Shown: positions 1 to 7,600, counted from the stretch's first letter. The stretch: 16,115 nucleotides of DNA from Bacillota bacterium (GCA_023416275.1 JAEZIB010000002.1:1-16115), one strand, 5' to 3'. Numbers and translations: made by a program. Notes: generated by a model not told the origin, from the sequence alone.

Positions 1-488
1 GGGGAGAATGCCAGATAAAAATCACTTCCGCATTTTAATCCTGAGCTTTCAAGGATTGGCTTTACTACTTCTTCTGTAGTACCCGGATATGTAGTACTTT
101 CAAGTACAACAAGCATGTCCTTGTGAAGGTATTTTGTAATGTCCCGTGTAGAATTGACAACATATGAAACGTCAGGCTGAAAGTATTTATCCAAAGGTGT
201 CGGAACACATATTATAACACAATCTACTTTTTCCAATAATGTGTGATCGACTGTAGCTTTAAATTTGCCAGTCTTAATCACACTAGATAGATCATCGGCA
301 CATACATCGCTAACATAGTTGTTACCATTATTAGCCATCCTTACCTTTTGCTTTTTAACATCAAATCCTATAACATCATATCCGGCCTTAGCAACTTCTA
401 CAGCAAGCGGCAGTCCAACATAACCAAGGCCAATAATACCTATAACTGCTGTCTTGCTGTTAATTCTGTCAATCAAAATATCATTCAT
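1..488 (-). CDS. Nucleotide-sugar dehydrogenase, WbpA-type (C-terminus cut by window edge)
   Basis: The gene runs off the left edge, so only about 162 N-terminal residues of an expected 420-440 are present. The start is ATG at 488, with GGAGAGG at 494-500 as ribosome site. It opens with a short leader and then the Rossmann NAD-binding motif IGLGYVGLPLAVEVAKAGYD (about residues 19-38). Further in are VIICVPTPL and the ESTTYPGTTEEVV motif, and the last visible residues are LAFSP. These are hallmarks of the UDP-glucose/UDP-HexNAc 6-dehydrogenase family, which oxidises C6 of a nucleotide sugar to a uronate with two NAD+. The N-terminal extension before the Rossmann fold looks like WbpA (UDP-GlcNAc 6-dehydrogenase) more than UDP-glucose dehydrogenase, but the substrate cannot be fixed from this part. 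The catalytic Cys lies outside the window. It probably supplies another sugar of the surface or flagellar glycan. Confidence 0.9.
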   Translation of the reverse strand, partial: MNDILIDRINSKTAVIGIIGLGYVGLPLAVEVAKAGYDVIGFDVKKQKVRMANNGNNYVSDVCADDLSSVIKTGKFKATVDHTLLEKVDCVIICVPTPLDKYFQPDVSYVVNSTRDITKYLHKDMLVVLESTTYPGTTEEVVKPILESSGLKCGSDFYLAFS

Positions 489-698
489 AGTATCCTCTCC
501 AAATGATTGATTTGTTTTCTTCAAAATGCAAATATTAAGCTACTAAAATGGTCTAAAAACATAATTAAATAATCTATTGTACGAACTCATCAATCTTTAT
601 ATTTTATTAAGAATTACTACTGTGTATTTATTCTGCAATCGCAGTAGCTTGTTCCACATTTTGTATATAGAAGCATAGTAGTATATTACCTATATAAA

Positions 699-725
699 TT
701 ATCGGGCAACAAAATGATTTTATTA
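699..725 (-). promoter_or_regulatory. Candidate SigD (flagellar sigma) promoter for the nucleotide-sugar dehydrogenase
   Basis: On the minus strand the sequence reads TAAT, 15 bases, CCCGATAA. The sigma-28/SigD consensus is TAAA-N15-GCCGATAT (or GATAA). It has two mismatches but exact spacing, and lies about 210 bases upstream of the start at 488. This was a visual match only; AT-rich DNA gives chance hits, so it is tentative. Confidence 0.3.
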
Positions 726-763
726 AGTATCAACATGGCTTAAATATATAAATTCCTTTTATG

Positions 764-791
764 TAAACTAAAGTAGAGAATATGTCGATAT
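764..791 (+). promoter_or_regulatory. Candidate SigD promoter for the TPR-methyltransferase gene
   Basis: TAAA at 764-767, 16 bases, then GTCGATAT at 784-791. This differs from the consensus GCCGATAT in one base and is one base off the ideal N15 spacing. It would start a transcript near 798 with a leader of about 120 bases. A flagellar sigma factor would tie this gene to flagellin expression. Found by eye. Confidence 0.4.
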
Positions 792-893
792 GTACTTAGA
801 AGACCATTTCAATTAAACATTTTATCCAATTTTTGGTGTTCTATTGTAGTAAAGATATAATTTAAATGAAAGAATTAATTGAAATAAGGATTT

Positions 894-950
894 ATGCCGA
901 AGAAAGGATATAATGGCAAATGTATAACGAATTCAGTAAAAAGAAATTAA
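894..950 (+). other. Possible short upstream ORF overlapping the methyltransferase start
   Basis: ATG at 894 opens 18 codons ending in TAA at 948-950. It has AAGGA at 886-890, but only a 3-base gap to the ATG, which is short. It overlaps the real start at 920 in another frame. A further ATG at 913 opens only four codons in the third frame. It may be a translational leader, but chance is the simpler explanation in this base composition. Confidence 0.15.
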
Positions 951-2428
951 AAGAAGACATTATTCATTTGGTAGAAATAGAGCAATTAAATTCTGCAAAA
1001 TTACTGATAGAAGAATATGCTAAAATATCACCCGAAGATCCTGAAGTTTATTCAATAAGTGGAGTTATTGCATTTTCGGAAAGAAGATTAAATGATGCTG
1101 AAAATATTTTTCTAGAAGGTATTAAAAGAGACAGTAGTAATTTTGATCTTTTATTTAATTTGGGTTACTTATATGAAACCAAAACAGATAGTATGGCTGC
1201 ATTAGAGTATTATAAAATTGCATTATCTACTGCAAAAACGAAAGAACAAATAAGTAATTTAAGAGCAGGAATTGAACGGGTAAAATTAAGTTTAGATAAC
1301 CAAAACTACACAATAGAAACCGTTACAGATATTACTGAATATTTTAAAGAACATATAGACAACGGTATTGCTGAATACTTCATAAATAAAGAATATAATA
1401 AAATAATACAAGCAATTAAAAACAATATTATTAATAGGAAATATGATCAGGTTATTCTGATTTGTAAATACTGGTTAAATAAAATAGAGAATAGTACTGC
1501 AATAATTTACTACTATATGGGGGTGGCAGCAAACGGTATTGGAGATTTTCAAAGTGCCATTGAATATCATAAAAAGGCCTTAGCATTGGATAATTCTCTT
1601 GCCGATTTATGTCTGAAAAAATCTAAGTACCGTTATATCTATGACGAAAAAAAGATAAGTTGTATTGGTTGCGGTTGTGAAAACTATGAAATTGTTAATG
1701 TATCAAATCAGTCCATTTCCGAAGACAACAAAGAATTAATTAATCCAATAAGAATATGGGTAAGATGCAGCCATTGTAAATTGATATATGCTAATCCAAT
1801 TCCTTCAGAAGAAATGTTGAATACATATTATTCAATAATTGCAAAAGAGAAATTTGGAGGGATATATGGAAATATAGATGACAGGTTAGATTTATTAGCA
1901 AATATGGCTAATAAAAGGCTAGACAAAATCGAAAAGTATACTGGTGGAGCAAAAACCCTATTAGACATAGGAACCGGTATAGGTATTTTTACCCGTATTG
2001 CTCTGGATAGGGGATGGCAAGCTGAAGGTTTAGAGTTTACTCCAGAAGATTGCCAATATGCAAAAGAAAAGTTTGGCCTTGATTTACTCCAGGAGAATTT
2101 TTATAATTTTAAAGAAAATAAGAAGTATGACGCAGTAACCTTATTTGAGGTAATAGAACATTTAAGAAATCCATTAAAGGATCTCAAACAAATTAGTAAA
2201 TTGATTAAGGATAATGGTATCCTGGTTATTGCTACACCAATGCAAGATAGCGTATACGCTAAAAAGGTTAAAGAGAATAACCTCTTTTGGTGTACTGTAA
2301 CTCATTTATCATATTTCACAAAAGATGTATTATCAAACTACTTAAAAGAATCAGGATTTGAATTAATAGAAATAAATGACTCATTGGAAGGAATGGGAAG
2401 AATGGAGTTTTATTGCAGAAAGATCTAA
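920..2428 (+). CDS. TPR - zinc-cluster - class I SAM methyltransferase fusion
   Basis: A 502-residue, three-part protein. Residues 1-235 are helical tetratricopeptide-like repeats, including DAENIFLEG, FNLGYLYETK and a clear TPR at 197-226. Residues 248-290 carry Cys pairs (C248, C251, C253; C283, C286) that look like a zinc ribbon, as in many polysaccharide-cluster methyltransferases. Residues 345-500 are a Rossmann methyltransferase: LLDIGTGIGIF (347-357) binds SAM, and FEVIEHL (409-415) and ATPMQDS follow. An in-frame stop at 911 makes ATG 920 the first possible ATG; GAAAGGA lies at 902-908. The TPR part resembles the N-terminus of the GT56 protein at 10288-11883, suggesting a shared docking module. 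It probably O- or N-methylates the flagellar sugar, with TPRs recruiting it to flagellin or partner enzymes; substrate unknown. It stands alone on this strand and converges with rmlA, leaving 7 bp. Confidence 0.85.
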   Translation: MYNEFSKKKLKEDIIHLVEIEQLNSAKLLIEEYAKISPEDPEVYSISGVIAFSERRLNDAENIFLEGIKRDSSNFDLLFNLGYLYETKTDSMAALEYYKIALSTAKTKEQISNLRAGIERVKLSLDNQNYTIETVTDITEYFKEHIDNGIAEYFINKEYNKIIQAIKNNIINRKYDQVILICKYWLNKIENSTAIIYYYMGVAANGIGDFQSAIEYHKKALALDNSLADLCLKKSKYRYIYDEKKISCIGCGCENYEIVNVSNQSISEDNKELINPIRIWVRCSHCKLIYANPIPSEEMLNTYYSIIAKEKFGGIYGNIDDRLDLLANMANKRLDKIEKYTGGAKTLLDIGTGIGIFTRIALDRGWQAEGLEFTPEDCQYAKEKFGLDLLQENFYNFKENKKYDAVTLFEVIEHLRNPLKDLKQISKLIKDNGILVIATPMQDSVYAKKVKENNLFWCTVTHLSYFTKDVLSNYLKESGFELIEINDSLEGMGRMEFYCRKI

Positions 2429-2435
2429 GCTTAAT

Positions 2436-3296
2436 TTAAAGAAGCAAATTTGCTATATAATTTTTATATGAGCAATTTGGTAAAATATTTATTATTCTTT
2501 CTAACTGATTTCTATTTATATACCCTTTTCTATATGCTACTTCTTCTATACAAGCGACCTTAAGGCCTTGTCTTTTTTCTATTGTGGCAACAAAATCTGA
2601 AGCATCAAGCAAGCTTTCCGGGGTCCCTGTATCAAGCCATGCAATTCCTCTGCCTATAATATCCGCTTTAAGCCTGTTTTCCAACAAATATGCATTGAGT
2701 ATATCAACAATTTCAAGTTCTCCACGGTTGGATGGTGTTATCTTTTTAGCTTTCTCCACAACACTGCTGTCAAAGAGATAAATACCCGGAATTGCATAAT
2801 TGCTTTTAGGAGTTTGCGGTTTTTCTTCTATTCCTATTACCTTTCCATTCTTATCAAATTCCAGCACGCCATATCTTTCAGGGTTTATAACATAATACCC
2901 AAAAATTACTGCTCCGCTAAGCTGCAGAGATCTTCCAAGCGTCTGGTTGAAACCTTGTCCGTAAAAGATATTGTCACCAAGCATCAGACATACATTATCC
3001 TGACCAATAAATTCTTCGCCTATAATAAATGCGTCAGGAATACCTCTAGGAATTTCCTGAATTTTGTAGCTAAGGCGTATTCCTAGATGGCTCCCATCTT
3101 TAAAAACATTTTGAATTAATGGAACATCATTTGGTGTAGAAATTATAAGAATATCCTTAATACCCATAAGCATAAGTGTTGATAAAGGATAATAAATCAT
3201 AGGTTTATCAAATACCGGCAATAGTTGTTTGCATATTGAGTTTGTACTTGGATAAAGCCTTGTACCATTCCCACCTGCCAATAATATTCCCTTCAT
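2436..3296 (-). CDS. rmlA: Glucose-1-phosphate thymidylyltransferase
   Basis: 286 residues, full length for RmlA/RfbA. It joins glucose-1-phosphate to dTTP, giving dTDP-glucose and pyrophosphate in the cytoplasm, the entry step for dTDP-6-deoxysugars. The nucleotide-binding signature LLAGGNGTRLYPST is at 5-18, followed by KQLLPVFDKPMIYYPLS. The metal-binding Asp is in LGDNIFYG (107-114, D109). EEKP (158-161), GIYLFD and WLDTGTPESLLDA (220-232) complete the family pattern. ATG start with AAAGGGGTG upstream; it follows rmlB by 15 bp, so it is the last gene of the minus-strand operon. The neighbouring rhamnose genes rmlC and rmlD are absent, so its product probably feeds the amino-sugar branch through wecE. 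Confidence 0.97.
   Translation of the reverse strand: MKGILLAGGNGTRLYPSTNSICKQLLPVFDKPMIYYPLSTLMLMGIKDILIISTPNDVPLIQNVFKDGSHLGIRLSYKIQEIPRGIPDAFIIGEEFIGQDNVCLMLGDNIFYGQGFNQTLGRSLQLSGAVIFGYYVINPERYGVLEFDKNGKVIGIEEKPQTPKSNYAIPGIYLFDSSVVEKAKKITPSNRGELEIVDILNAYLLENRLKADIIGRGIAWLDTGTPESLLDASDFVATIEKRQGLKVACIEEVAYRKGYINRNQLERIINILPNCSYKNYIANLLL
2450..2475. terminator. Imperfect hairpin at the convergent gene ends (weak terminator candidate)
   Basis: TTGCTATATAA (2450-2460) pairs with TTATAT-G-AGCAA (2464-2475), giving an 11-bp stem with one bulged G and a 3-base loop. It starts 21 bases after the methyltransferase stop, inside the last codons of rmlA. There is no clean U-run on either side. It could brake plus-strand transcripts running into rmlA, but the AT-rich stem is weak. 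Confidence 0.25.
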
Positions 3297-3311
3297 TTAA
3301 ACACCCCTTTA

Positions 3312-4373
3312 CTAATTATACATCTCAGTATAATAAGTCAAATAATTGCCGCCGGTAATACTATCGAACCATTTTTTATTGTCGAGATACCAAAATACTG
3401 TTTTCTCAATACCAACCTCAAATGTAATCTCTGGCTTCCATCCTAATTCTTTCTGTATATAGGAAGAATCTATAGCATATCGCCAATCATGGCCCTTTCT
3501 ATCTTCAACAAATTCATATAGTTCGTTCTCCGTCTTTTTACCCGAAATAGTGTTATTCTTTTCGATTATTCTAATAATACTAGTTACAATATCAATATTT
3601 CTTTGCTCACAATTTGCCCCAATATTATATACTTTTCCAGGCTTCCCTTCATGTAACACCAGATCTAGAGCGCTGCAATGATCCTTAACATAAATCCAAT
3701 CCCGTACATTTTTGCCGTTACCATAAACAGGTACCGGTTTTCCGCAAAGACAATTACTAATGGCTAATGGTATTAATTTTTCAGGAAACTGATATGGGCC
3801 ATAGTTATTAGAGCATCTTGTAATATTTATCGGCATTTTATATGTATCAAAATATGATTTGACTAAAAGGTCAGCTGCTGCTTTACTTGCAGAATACGGG
3901 CTATGTGGGTCAAGCGGTGTTTCTTCAGTAAAATATCCTGATTCTCCAAGGGAACCATAAACCTCATCAGTAGAAACCTGTAAGAATTTTTTGCCTCCCT
4001 TAAATCCATTTTCAGTCTTCCAGTATTTCATAGCTGAGAAGAGAAGAGTCTGTGAGCCTAATACATTCGTTTTAACAAATACTTCAGGGTTTTTAATACT
4101 TCGATCAACATGAGATTCTGCAGCAAAGTTAACAACAAAATCAATATCATATTTTGTAAATATATTGTCTAATAGTTCTTTATCACAGATATCACCTTTT
4201 ATAAACGTATAATTCCTTCTCTCTTTTATACTATCCAGGTTACTAAGATTACCCGCATATGTAAGCTTATCCAGGTTTATAACAAATATCTGGTCCTTAT
4301 ACTTTCCAAATATGCTATGAATAAAATTGGAGCCTATAAACCCAGCTCCACCAGTAACAAGATATGTTCTCAC
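3312..4373 (-). CDS. rmlB: dTDP-glucose 4,6-dehydratase
   Basis: 353 residues, the normal length for RmlB/RfbB. This extended short-chain dehydrogenase turns dTDP-glucose into dTDP-4-keto-6-deoxyglucose using bound NAD+. The NAD-binding TGGAGFIGSN is at 7-16. NLDKLTYAGN (33-42) is the RmlB-specific nucleotide region. The catalytic TDE is at 135-137 and Y160/K164 sit in PYSASKAAAD. RCSNNYGPYQFPEKLIP and RDWIYVKDHCSA are also typical. The start is a GTG at 4373 with GGAAGGAG upstream; no ATG fits. It sits 25 bp after wecE and 15 bp before rmlA, clearly one transcription unit. Its keto-sugar product is the substrate expected by the adjacent aminotransferase. Confidence 0.97.
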   Translation of the reverse strand: MRTYLVTGGAGFIGSNFIHSIFGKYKDQIFVINLDKLTYAGNLSNLDSIKERRNYTFIKGDICDKELLDNIFTKYDIDFVVNFAAESHVDRSIKNPEVFVKTNVLGSQTLLFSAMKYWKTENGFKGGKKFLQVSTDEVYGSLGESGYFTEETPLDPHSPYSASKAAADLLVKSYFDTYKMPINITRCSNNYGPYQFPEKLIPLAISNCLCGKPVPVYGNGKNVRDWIYVKDHCSALDLVLHEGKPGKVYNIGANCEQRNIDIVTSIIRIIEKNNTISGKKTENELYEFVEDRKGHDWRYAIDSSYIQKELGWKPEITFEVGIEKTVFWYLDNKKWFDSITGGNYLTYYTEMYN

Positions 4374-4398
4374 AAAATACTCCTTCCACTATAAATAA

Positions 4399-5535
4399 TT
4401 AATAGCCTAATATTTTGTATATGTTTTTTATTATATAATTTTGTTCTTGCTCTGTTAAGTCTGCATACACTGGCAACCTTAGAAGTCTTTTACTTAAATC
4501 CTCGGTTTTAGGTAAATCTCCTTCTTTATATCCAAGTTTTATCCCCATCGGAGAACTGTGCAACGGAACATAGTGGAATAATGCTTGAACTCCCTTGGCT
4601 TTAAGACTATCCATCAAATTATTTCTTTCAATTTCACTATTAAGCAGGATATAAAACATATGATAATTACTTGTACAATCTGGGAGAACAATAGGTAATC
4701 TTAGTATTCCTTCTTCTTGAAGAGGCTTTAAGCCATTGTAATACTTTTTAAACACTTTTTCTCTTAAATCATTAATTTCTATAAGTTTTTCAAACTGCGC
4801 ATAAAGGAGGGCTGCAAGAATATCTGAAGGTAAAAAGCTTGAACCCATACTTACCCAGCTATACTTGTCCACTTCGCCCCTGAAGAATTTACTCCTGTTT
4901 GTACCTTTTTCCCGTATAATTTCCGCTTTTTCTATAAGGTCATAATCATGATTAATAAGTATTGCTCCACCCTCACCACAGGAGTAATTCTTGGTTTCAT
5001 GAAAGCTGAAACAGCCAATGTCTCCAATAGTTCCAAGATATCTATGCTTATATTTTGCATTAACACCCTGTGCTGCATCTTCCACTACTTTTAAATTATA
5101 TTTTTTTGCTATTTTCAAAATCTCATCCATATCACAGGATATTCCTGCGTAATGAACAGGGAAAATAGCTTTTGTCCGTTCAGTTATTCTATTTTCAATA
5201 TCTTCAGGATTAATATTTAGTGTTTTCTCATCAATGTCGGCAAAAACAGGCTTAGCCCCCCTTAATACAACTGCATTTGCAGTTGATACAAAAGTATAGG
5301 AAGGCATTATAACTTCATCACCAGGCTGCAAATCAATAAGAAGAGCAGCCATATCAAGTGCTGAACTACATGAGGTAGTAAGCAGAGCCTTTTTTGTATT
5401 GAAGCTTTTTTCTATAAAATCATTTACCTTTTTTGTATAGAATCCATCACCTGATATATGATCTTTTAAAAAGCATTGTTCAATATAGCTAACACCATTT
5501 TCAGAAAAGTATGGCTTATTAAATGGAATATTCAT
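4399..5535 (-). CDS. wecE: dTDP-4-amino-4,6-dideoxygalactose transaminase (WecE-like)
   Basis: 378-residue PLP-dependent sugar aminotransferase of the DegT/DnrJ/EryC1/StrS family. It would convert dTDP-4-keto-6-deoxyglucose plus glutamate to a dTDP-4-amino-4,6-dideoxyhexose. PLP contacts are seen at D153 (VVEDAAQG) and the Schiff-base lysine K182 (SFHETKNYSCGEGGA). From memory it matches E. coli WecE/RffA closely along its length: PGDEVIMPSYTFVSTANA, VHYAGI, REKGTNRSKFFRG, VDKYSW, HMFYI and the C-terminal RLLRLP. That favours the Fuc4N (galacto) product over viosamine (gluco), although stereochemistry cannot be proved by eye. ATG start with AAGGAG. It lies 21 bp after the propeller gene and 25 bp before rmlB. 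Together with the WecF-like transferase at 10288-11883 it supports a Fuc4N pathway. Confidence 0.93.
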   Translation of the reverse strand: MNIPFNKPYFSENGVSYIEQCFLKDHISGDGFYTKKVNDFIEKSFNTKKALLTTSCSSALDMAALLIDLQPGDEVIMPSYTFVSTANAVVLRGAKPVFADIDEKTLNINPEDIENRITERTKAIFPVHYAGISCDMDEILKIAKKYNLKVVEDAAQGVNAKYKHRYLGTIGDIGCFSFHETKNYSCGEGGAILINHDYDLIEKAEIIREKGTNRSKFFRGEVDKYSWVSMGSSFLPSDILAALLYAQFEKLIEINDLREKVFKKYYNGLKPLQEEGILRLPIVLPDCTSNYHMFYILLNSEIERNNLMDSLKAKGVQALFHYVPLHSSPMGIKLGYKEGDLPKTEDLSKRLLRLPVYADLTEQEQNYIIKNIYKILGY

Positions 5536-5556
5536 TTATTCTCCTTAATATTAGTG

Positions 5557-6480
5557 TTATTCTACCATTACAGCATAACCAAAGCCAGTTTTTCCATAGT
5601 CGTTTCCATTATACAACATACAGATTTGGTCATTATTCTTAAATACCCAAGGATAACAAACCATTTTACTATCCCATCCATTAGCGGAAACATCAATTCC
5701 AACCTTTTCATCCAACCTTGTCCAGTTTTCACCATCTTCTGATTCTGCATATCCTATTCTATATGATTCATTGTCTTTTGATGCCCGGTAAGAATACCAC
5801 ATACAAAAAACTCCGTTATTAAAAATTACACATGGCCTAGCAATAGCATATTCATATTCGTTTTTAAAATCTATACATACTCTTCCTCCACGTTCCCATG
5901 ATAATCCATCCTTTGAAATAGCATAACGAATATGATAAAAATGCTTATAGCCATTTGATGCAAGTTCCCATTTTTGGCCCGATACATACCACATTCTCCA
6001 TAAGTGCCCATCATAAATAACACATGGAGAACCAAGCAAATATGGATCAACTAAGTTCCTATCCATAAGAGGGCCATTTGATATTTTATTGAATGTAGTT
6101 CCTCCGTCATTACTTATTGCCAAACCGATACTTAATCTAAATAAGTTTGATTGCCCAAGGTTCCATCCGGTATAGTACATATAGATTTGCTCCTCATGTT
6201 TAACTATACAGGATCCCATAGCACCACAATCATCAAAGGTTCCAAATAATCCAGGAACAAGTACTGGATAATCCGCTTCATTAACAATCTTCCAAGGAAG
6301 TTTTGATATATCAATATCAACCCATAGAGTATGTGATTGATTAGATTTATTTCTGGATGAAAAGTAGACTCTAATAATGCTATCACTTAACGTTAGTATA
6401 AATGGTAATTGGCAATGTGAGATGCACCACTTTTCTACACCATCGACTAAATAAAGATGCCCTTTTTTAATCCATTTCAT
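5557..6480 (-). CDS. Five-bladed beta-propeller, GH43/GH32-like protein of unknown function
   Basis: 307 residues from ATG 6480, which has GGAG at 6490-6493. A TTG start at 6495 would overlap that ribosome site and is not used here. No signal peptide or membrane segment is seen, so it is probably cytoplasmic. Repeated blade motifs follow the glycosidase-propeller pattern: TLWVDIDISKLPW (51-63), DDCGAMGSCIV (83-93), IYMYYTGWN (99-107), LGSPCVIYDGHLWRMWYVSG (149-168), IRYAISKDGLSWE (184-196), ARPCVIFNNGVFCMWYSY (214-231), IGYAESEDGENW (242-253) and MLYNGNDYG (288-296). Such proteins recur in polysaccharide clusters without a known reaction; this one may bind or trim a sugar rather than degrade polymer. 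It is second in the operon, 40 bp after the methyltransferase. Catalytic carboxylates were not assigned. Confidence 0.75.
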   Translation of the reverse strand: MKWIKKGHLYLVDGVEKWCISHCQLPFILTLSDSIIRVYFSSRNKSNQSHTLWVDIDISKLPWKIVNEADYPVLVPGLFGTFDDCGAMGSCIVKHEEQIYMYYTGWNLGQSNLFRLSIGLAISNDGGTTFNKISNGPLMDRNLVDPYLLGSPCVIYDGHLWRMWYVSGQKWELASNGYKHFYHIRYAISKDGLSWERGGRVCIDFKNEYEYAIARPCVIFNNGVFCMWYSYRASKDNESYRIGYAESEDGENWTRLDEKVGIDVSANGWDSKMVCYPWVFKNNDQICMLYNGNDYGKTGFGYAVMVE

Positions 6481-6520
6481 AAAACAACACTCCAAAAAGT
6501 AAGTATAAGTAAAGCTATTA

Positions 6521-7168
6521 TTATTTAATTACACCTATCGTGAATTCATATAAGTTATAGTCATGCAATAATGCAACATTTTTAGAAAAATTTTTTTTAC
6601 AAAAGTCGAAAAAGAAACATGGATCTGCATAAAACAAATAAGGTTTCATATAATCGATATCGGAATATTTAGTGAGAATGTTAAATGAAAATCCTTTAGT
6701 GCTAAACTTATTCATGTCTCTAATAATATCTAGAGTATATTCCATCCATATCTGTTCGTTAGTTTCTTGCTTAACATTAAAGATACCGCTTGCTACAGTA
6801 TATTCTGCAAATGTAAGTACATTACCAACCTCAAAGGTGTATCCTATTTTAGGATTGTAAAAATTTGAAAATTTATGTTTTGCTGCTTCAATCATTACAC
6901 TAGAAATATCTATTCCAGTATACTGAAATTCAGGTGACAAACTCGACAGATATTCCAATAGACTGCCATACCCACAGCCAAGATCATTTAATGTAAAATA
7001 AGTATTTAAATTACTAATTACCCTTAATAATTGTTTAAATCTAATAATTTGCGATATTTCTCCATTCCAATCAACCCCTTTGGGGCAAGAACCATAAATA
7101 GCCATTTTTTGAGAGTAATAATTATCGACGTTTTTAATAATATCAATATCTTTTTTATCTGTTTTCAT
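6521..7168 (-). CDS. Class I SAM-dependent methyltransferase (sugar O- or N-methylation likely)
   Basis: 215 residues from ATG 7168, with GGAGAT at 7175-7180 six bases upstream. An in-frame TTG at 7195 has no ribosome site of its own and is rejected. SAM-binding motif I is NDLGCGYGSLLEYL (61-74), followed by YTGIDISSVMIEAA (83-96). The rest is a compact Rossmann fold with no extra domain, unlike the 502-residue methyltransferase at 920-2428. It is the first gene of the minus-strand operon that continues into the propeller protein, wecE, rmlB and rmlA, so a nucleotide sugar or flagellin-bound sugar is the likely substrate. This is inference from position; no residue names the target atom. Confidence 0.85.
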   Translation of the reverse strand: MKTDKKDIDIIKNVDNYYSQKMAIYGSCPKGVDWNGEISQIIRFKQLLRVISNLNTYFTLNDLGCGYGSLLEYLSSLSPEFQYTGIDISSVMIEAAKHKFSNFYNPKIGYTFEVGNVLTFAEYTVASGIFNVKQETNEQIWMEYTLDIIRDMNKFSTKGFSFNILTKYSDIDYMKPYLFYADPCFFFDFCKKNFSKNVALLHDYNLYEFTIGVIK

Positions 7169-7332
7169 TAGTTTATCTCCAAAAATAGTTTTCAAATAAA
7201 TATTAATTAACGTTTTAGAAGTTCTAATATAAAATACTAATTACCCTGAAATAATTGGTAATAAATAAAGTTTTCAAATTTTACTAATAATATGTAGTGT
7301 ATAAAAAACTTATTTTATGCACATTAAAATAT

Positions 7333-7359
7333 ATATCGTCATTAGAATGAAAGTATTTA
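7333..7359 (-). promoter_or_regulatory. Candidate SigD promoter for the methyltransferase-propeller-wecE-rmlB-rmlA operon
   Basis: Minus-strand TAAA (7359-7356), exactly 15 bases, then GACGATAT (7340-7333). It differs from the SigD consensus TAAA-N15-GCCGATAT in a single base. It would start transcription near 7326, leaving a leader of about 160 bases before ATG 7168. This is the best of the three SigD-like sites in the window and would co-express sugar synthesis with flagellin. Confidence 0.45.
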
Positions 7360-7426
7360 ATAACACATGGAACAGATGTTTATAATATTCTAAATCCCAC
7401 CAAATAATCTAACAATAAGAATATGG

Positions 7427-7446
7427 CTTATCTTGACACAGATAAG
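7427..7446. promoter_or_regulatory. Inverted repeat CTTATC-N8-GATAAG, possible operator
   Basis: Perfect 6-bp arms flank the 8-base centre TTGACACA. The centre contains a consensus -35 hexamer for the plus strand, but no -10 lies 16-18 bases downstream. A binding site for an unknown regulator of the acyl cassette is possible. It lies 155 bases before the cassette's first gene. Confidence 0.25.
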
Positions 7447-7600
7447 TATATTATGAGACACTATATTTTAATAAATATCCTTGTACATAGCTTTAGGAAA
7501 CTAACTTTTATAGCAATAATACTTTTTAAGTGTTTCAAATAGAGTCTTAATTTTCTCTTTATTAAAAAATCTTACTCAATATTCTAGGAGATGAGTTAAA

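Larger units (their letters stand above)
489..919. other. Divergent AT-rich intergenic region 1
   Basis: About 430 bp without a convincing gene lies between two divergent genes. It is strongly AT-rich. It contains two SigD-like promoter candidates (listed separately) facing opposite ways and a small nested inverted repeat at 617-647 (CTACTG with CAGTAG, and inside it CTGC-aatc-GCAG). The last 40 bases hold two AAGGA boxes and three ATG codons in three frames before the downstream gene. No RNA gene was recognised. Confidence 0.6.
7169..7600. other. Divergent AT-rich intergenic region 2
   Basis: 432 bp with no convincing gene, between the minus-strand methyltransferase and the plus-strand acyl cassette. 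It holds a SigD-like promoter for the minus side (7333-7359) and an inverted repeat around a TTGACA at 7427-7446. The AGGAG ribosome site of the plus-strand cassette is at 7586-7590. No good -10 pairs with the TTGACA, so the plus-strand promoter is not placed. Confidence 0.6.

Noticed and set aside
2436..4373. A dTDP-rhamnose pathway
   Set aside because: rmlC and rmlD are absent from the window while a 4-aminotransferase is adjacent; they could still exist elsewhere in the genome.
6481..6495. TTG start at 6495 for the propeller protein
   Set aside because: It overlaps the GGAG ribosome site that serves ATG 6480; the shorter form is preferred. The same reasoning was applied at 7195, 9610 and 14233.
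6657..6683. SigD-like TCCGATAT on the minus strand inside the methyltransferase gene
   Set aside because: Its upstream box is TAAC and it lies in coding sequence; taken as a chance match and as a warning about the background rate.
7433..7467. SigA promoter built from TTGACA at 7433 and TATATT at 7462
   Set aside because: The spacer would be 23 bases, too long for a normal promoter.
7591..7599. Mini-ORF ATG-AGT-TAA before the KAS III start
   Set aside because: It abuts the AGGAG site with no spacer, so ribosomes could not use it; chance in AT-rich sequence.
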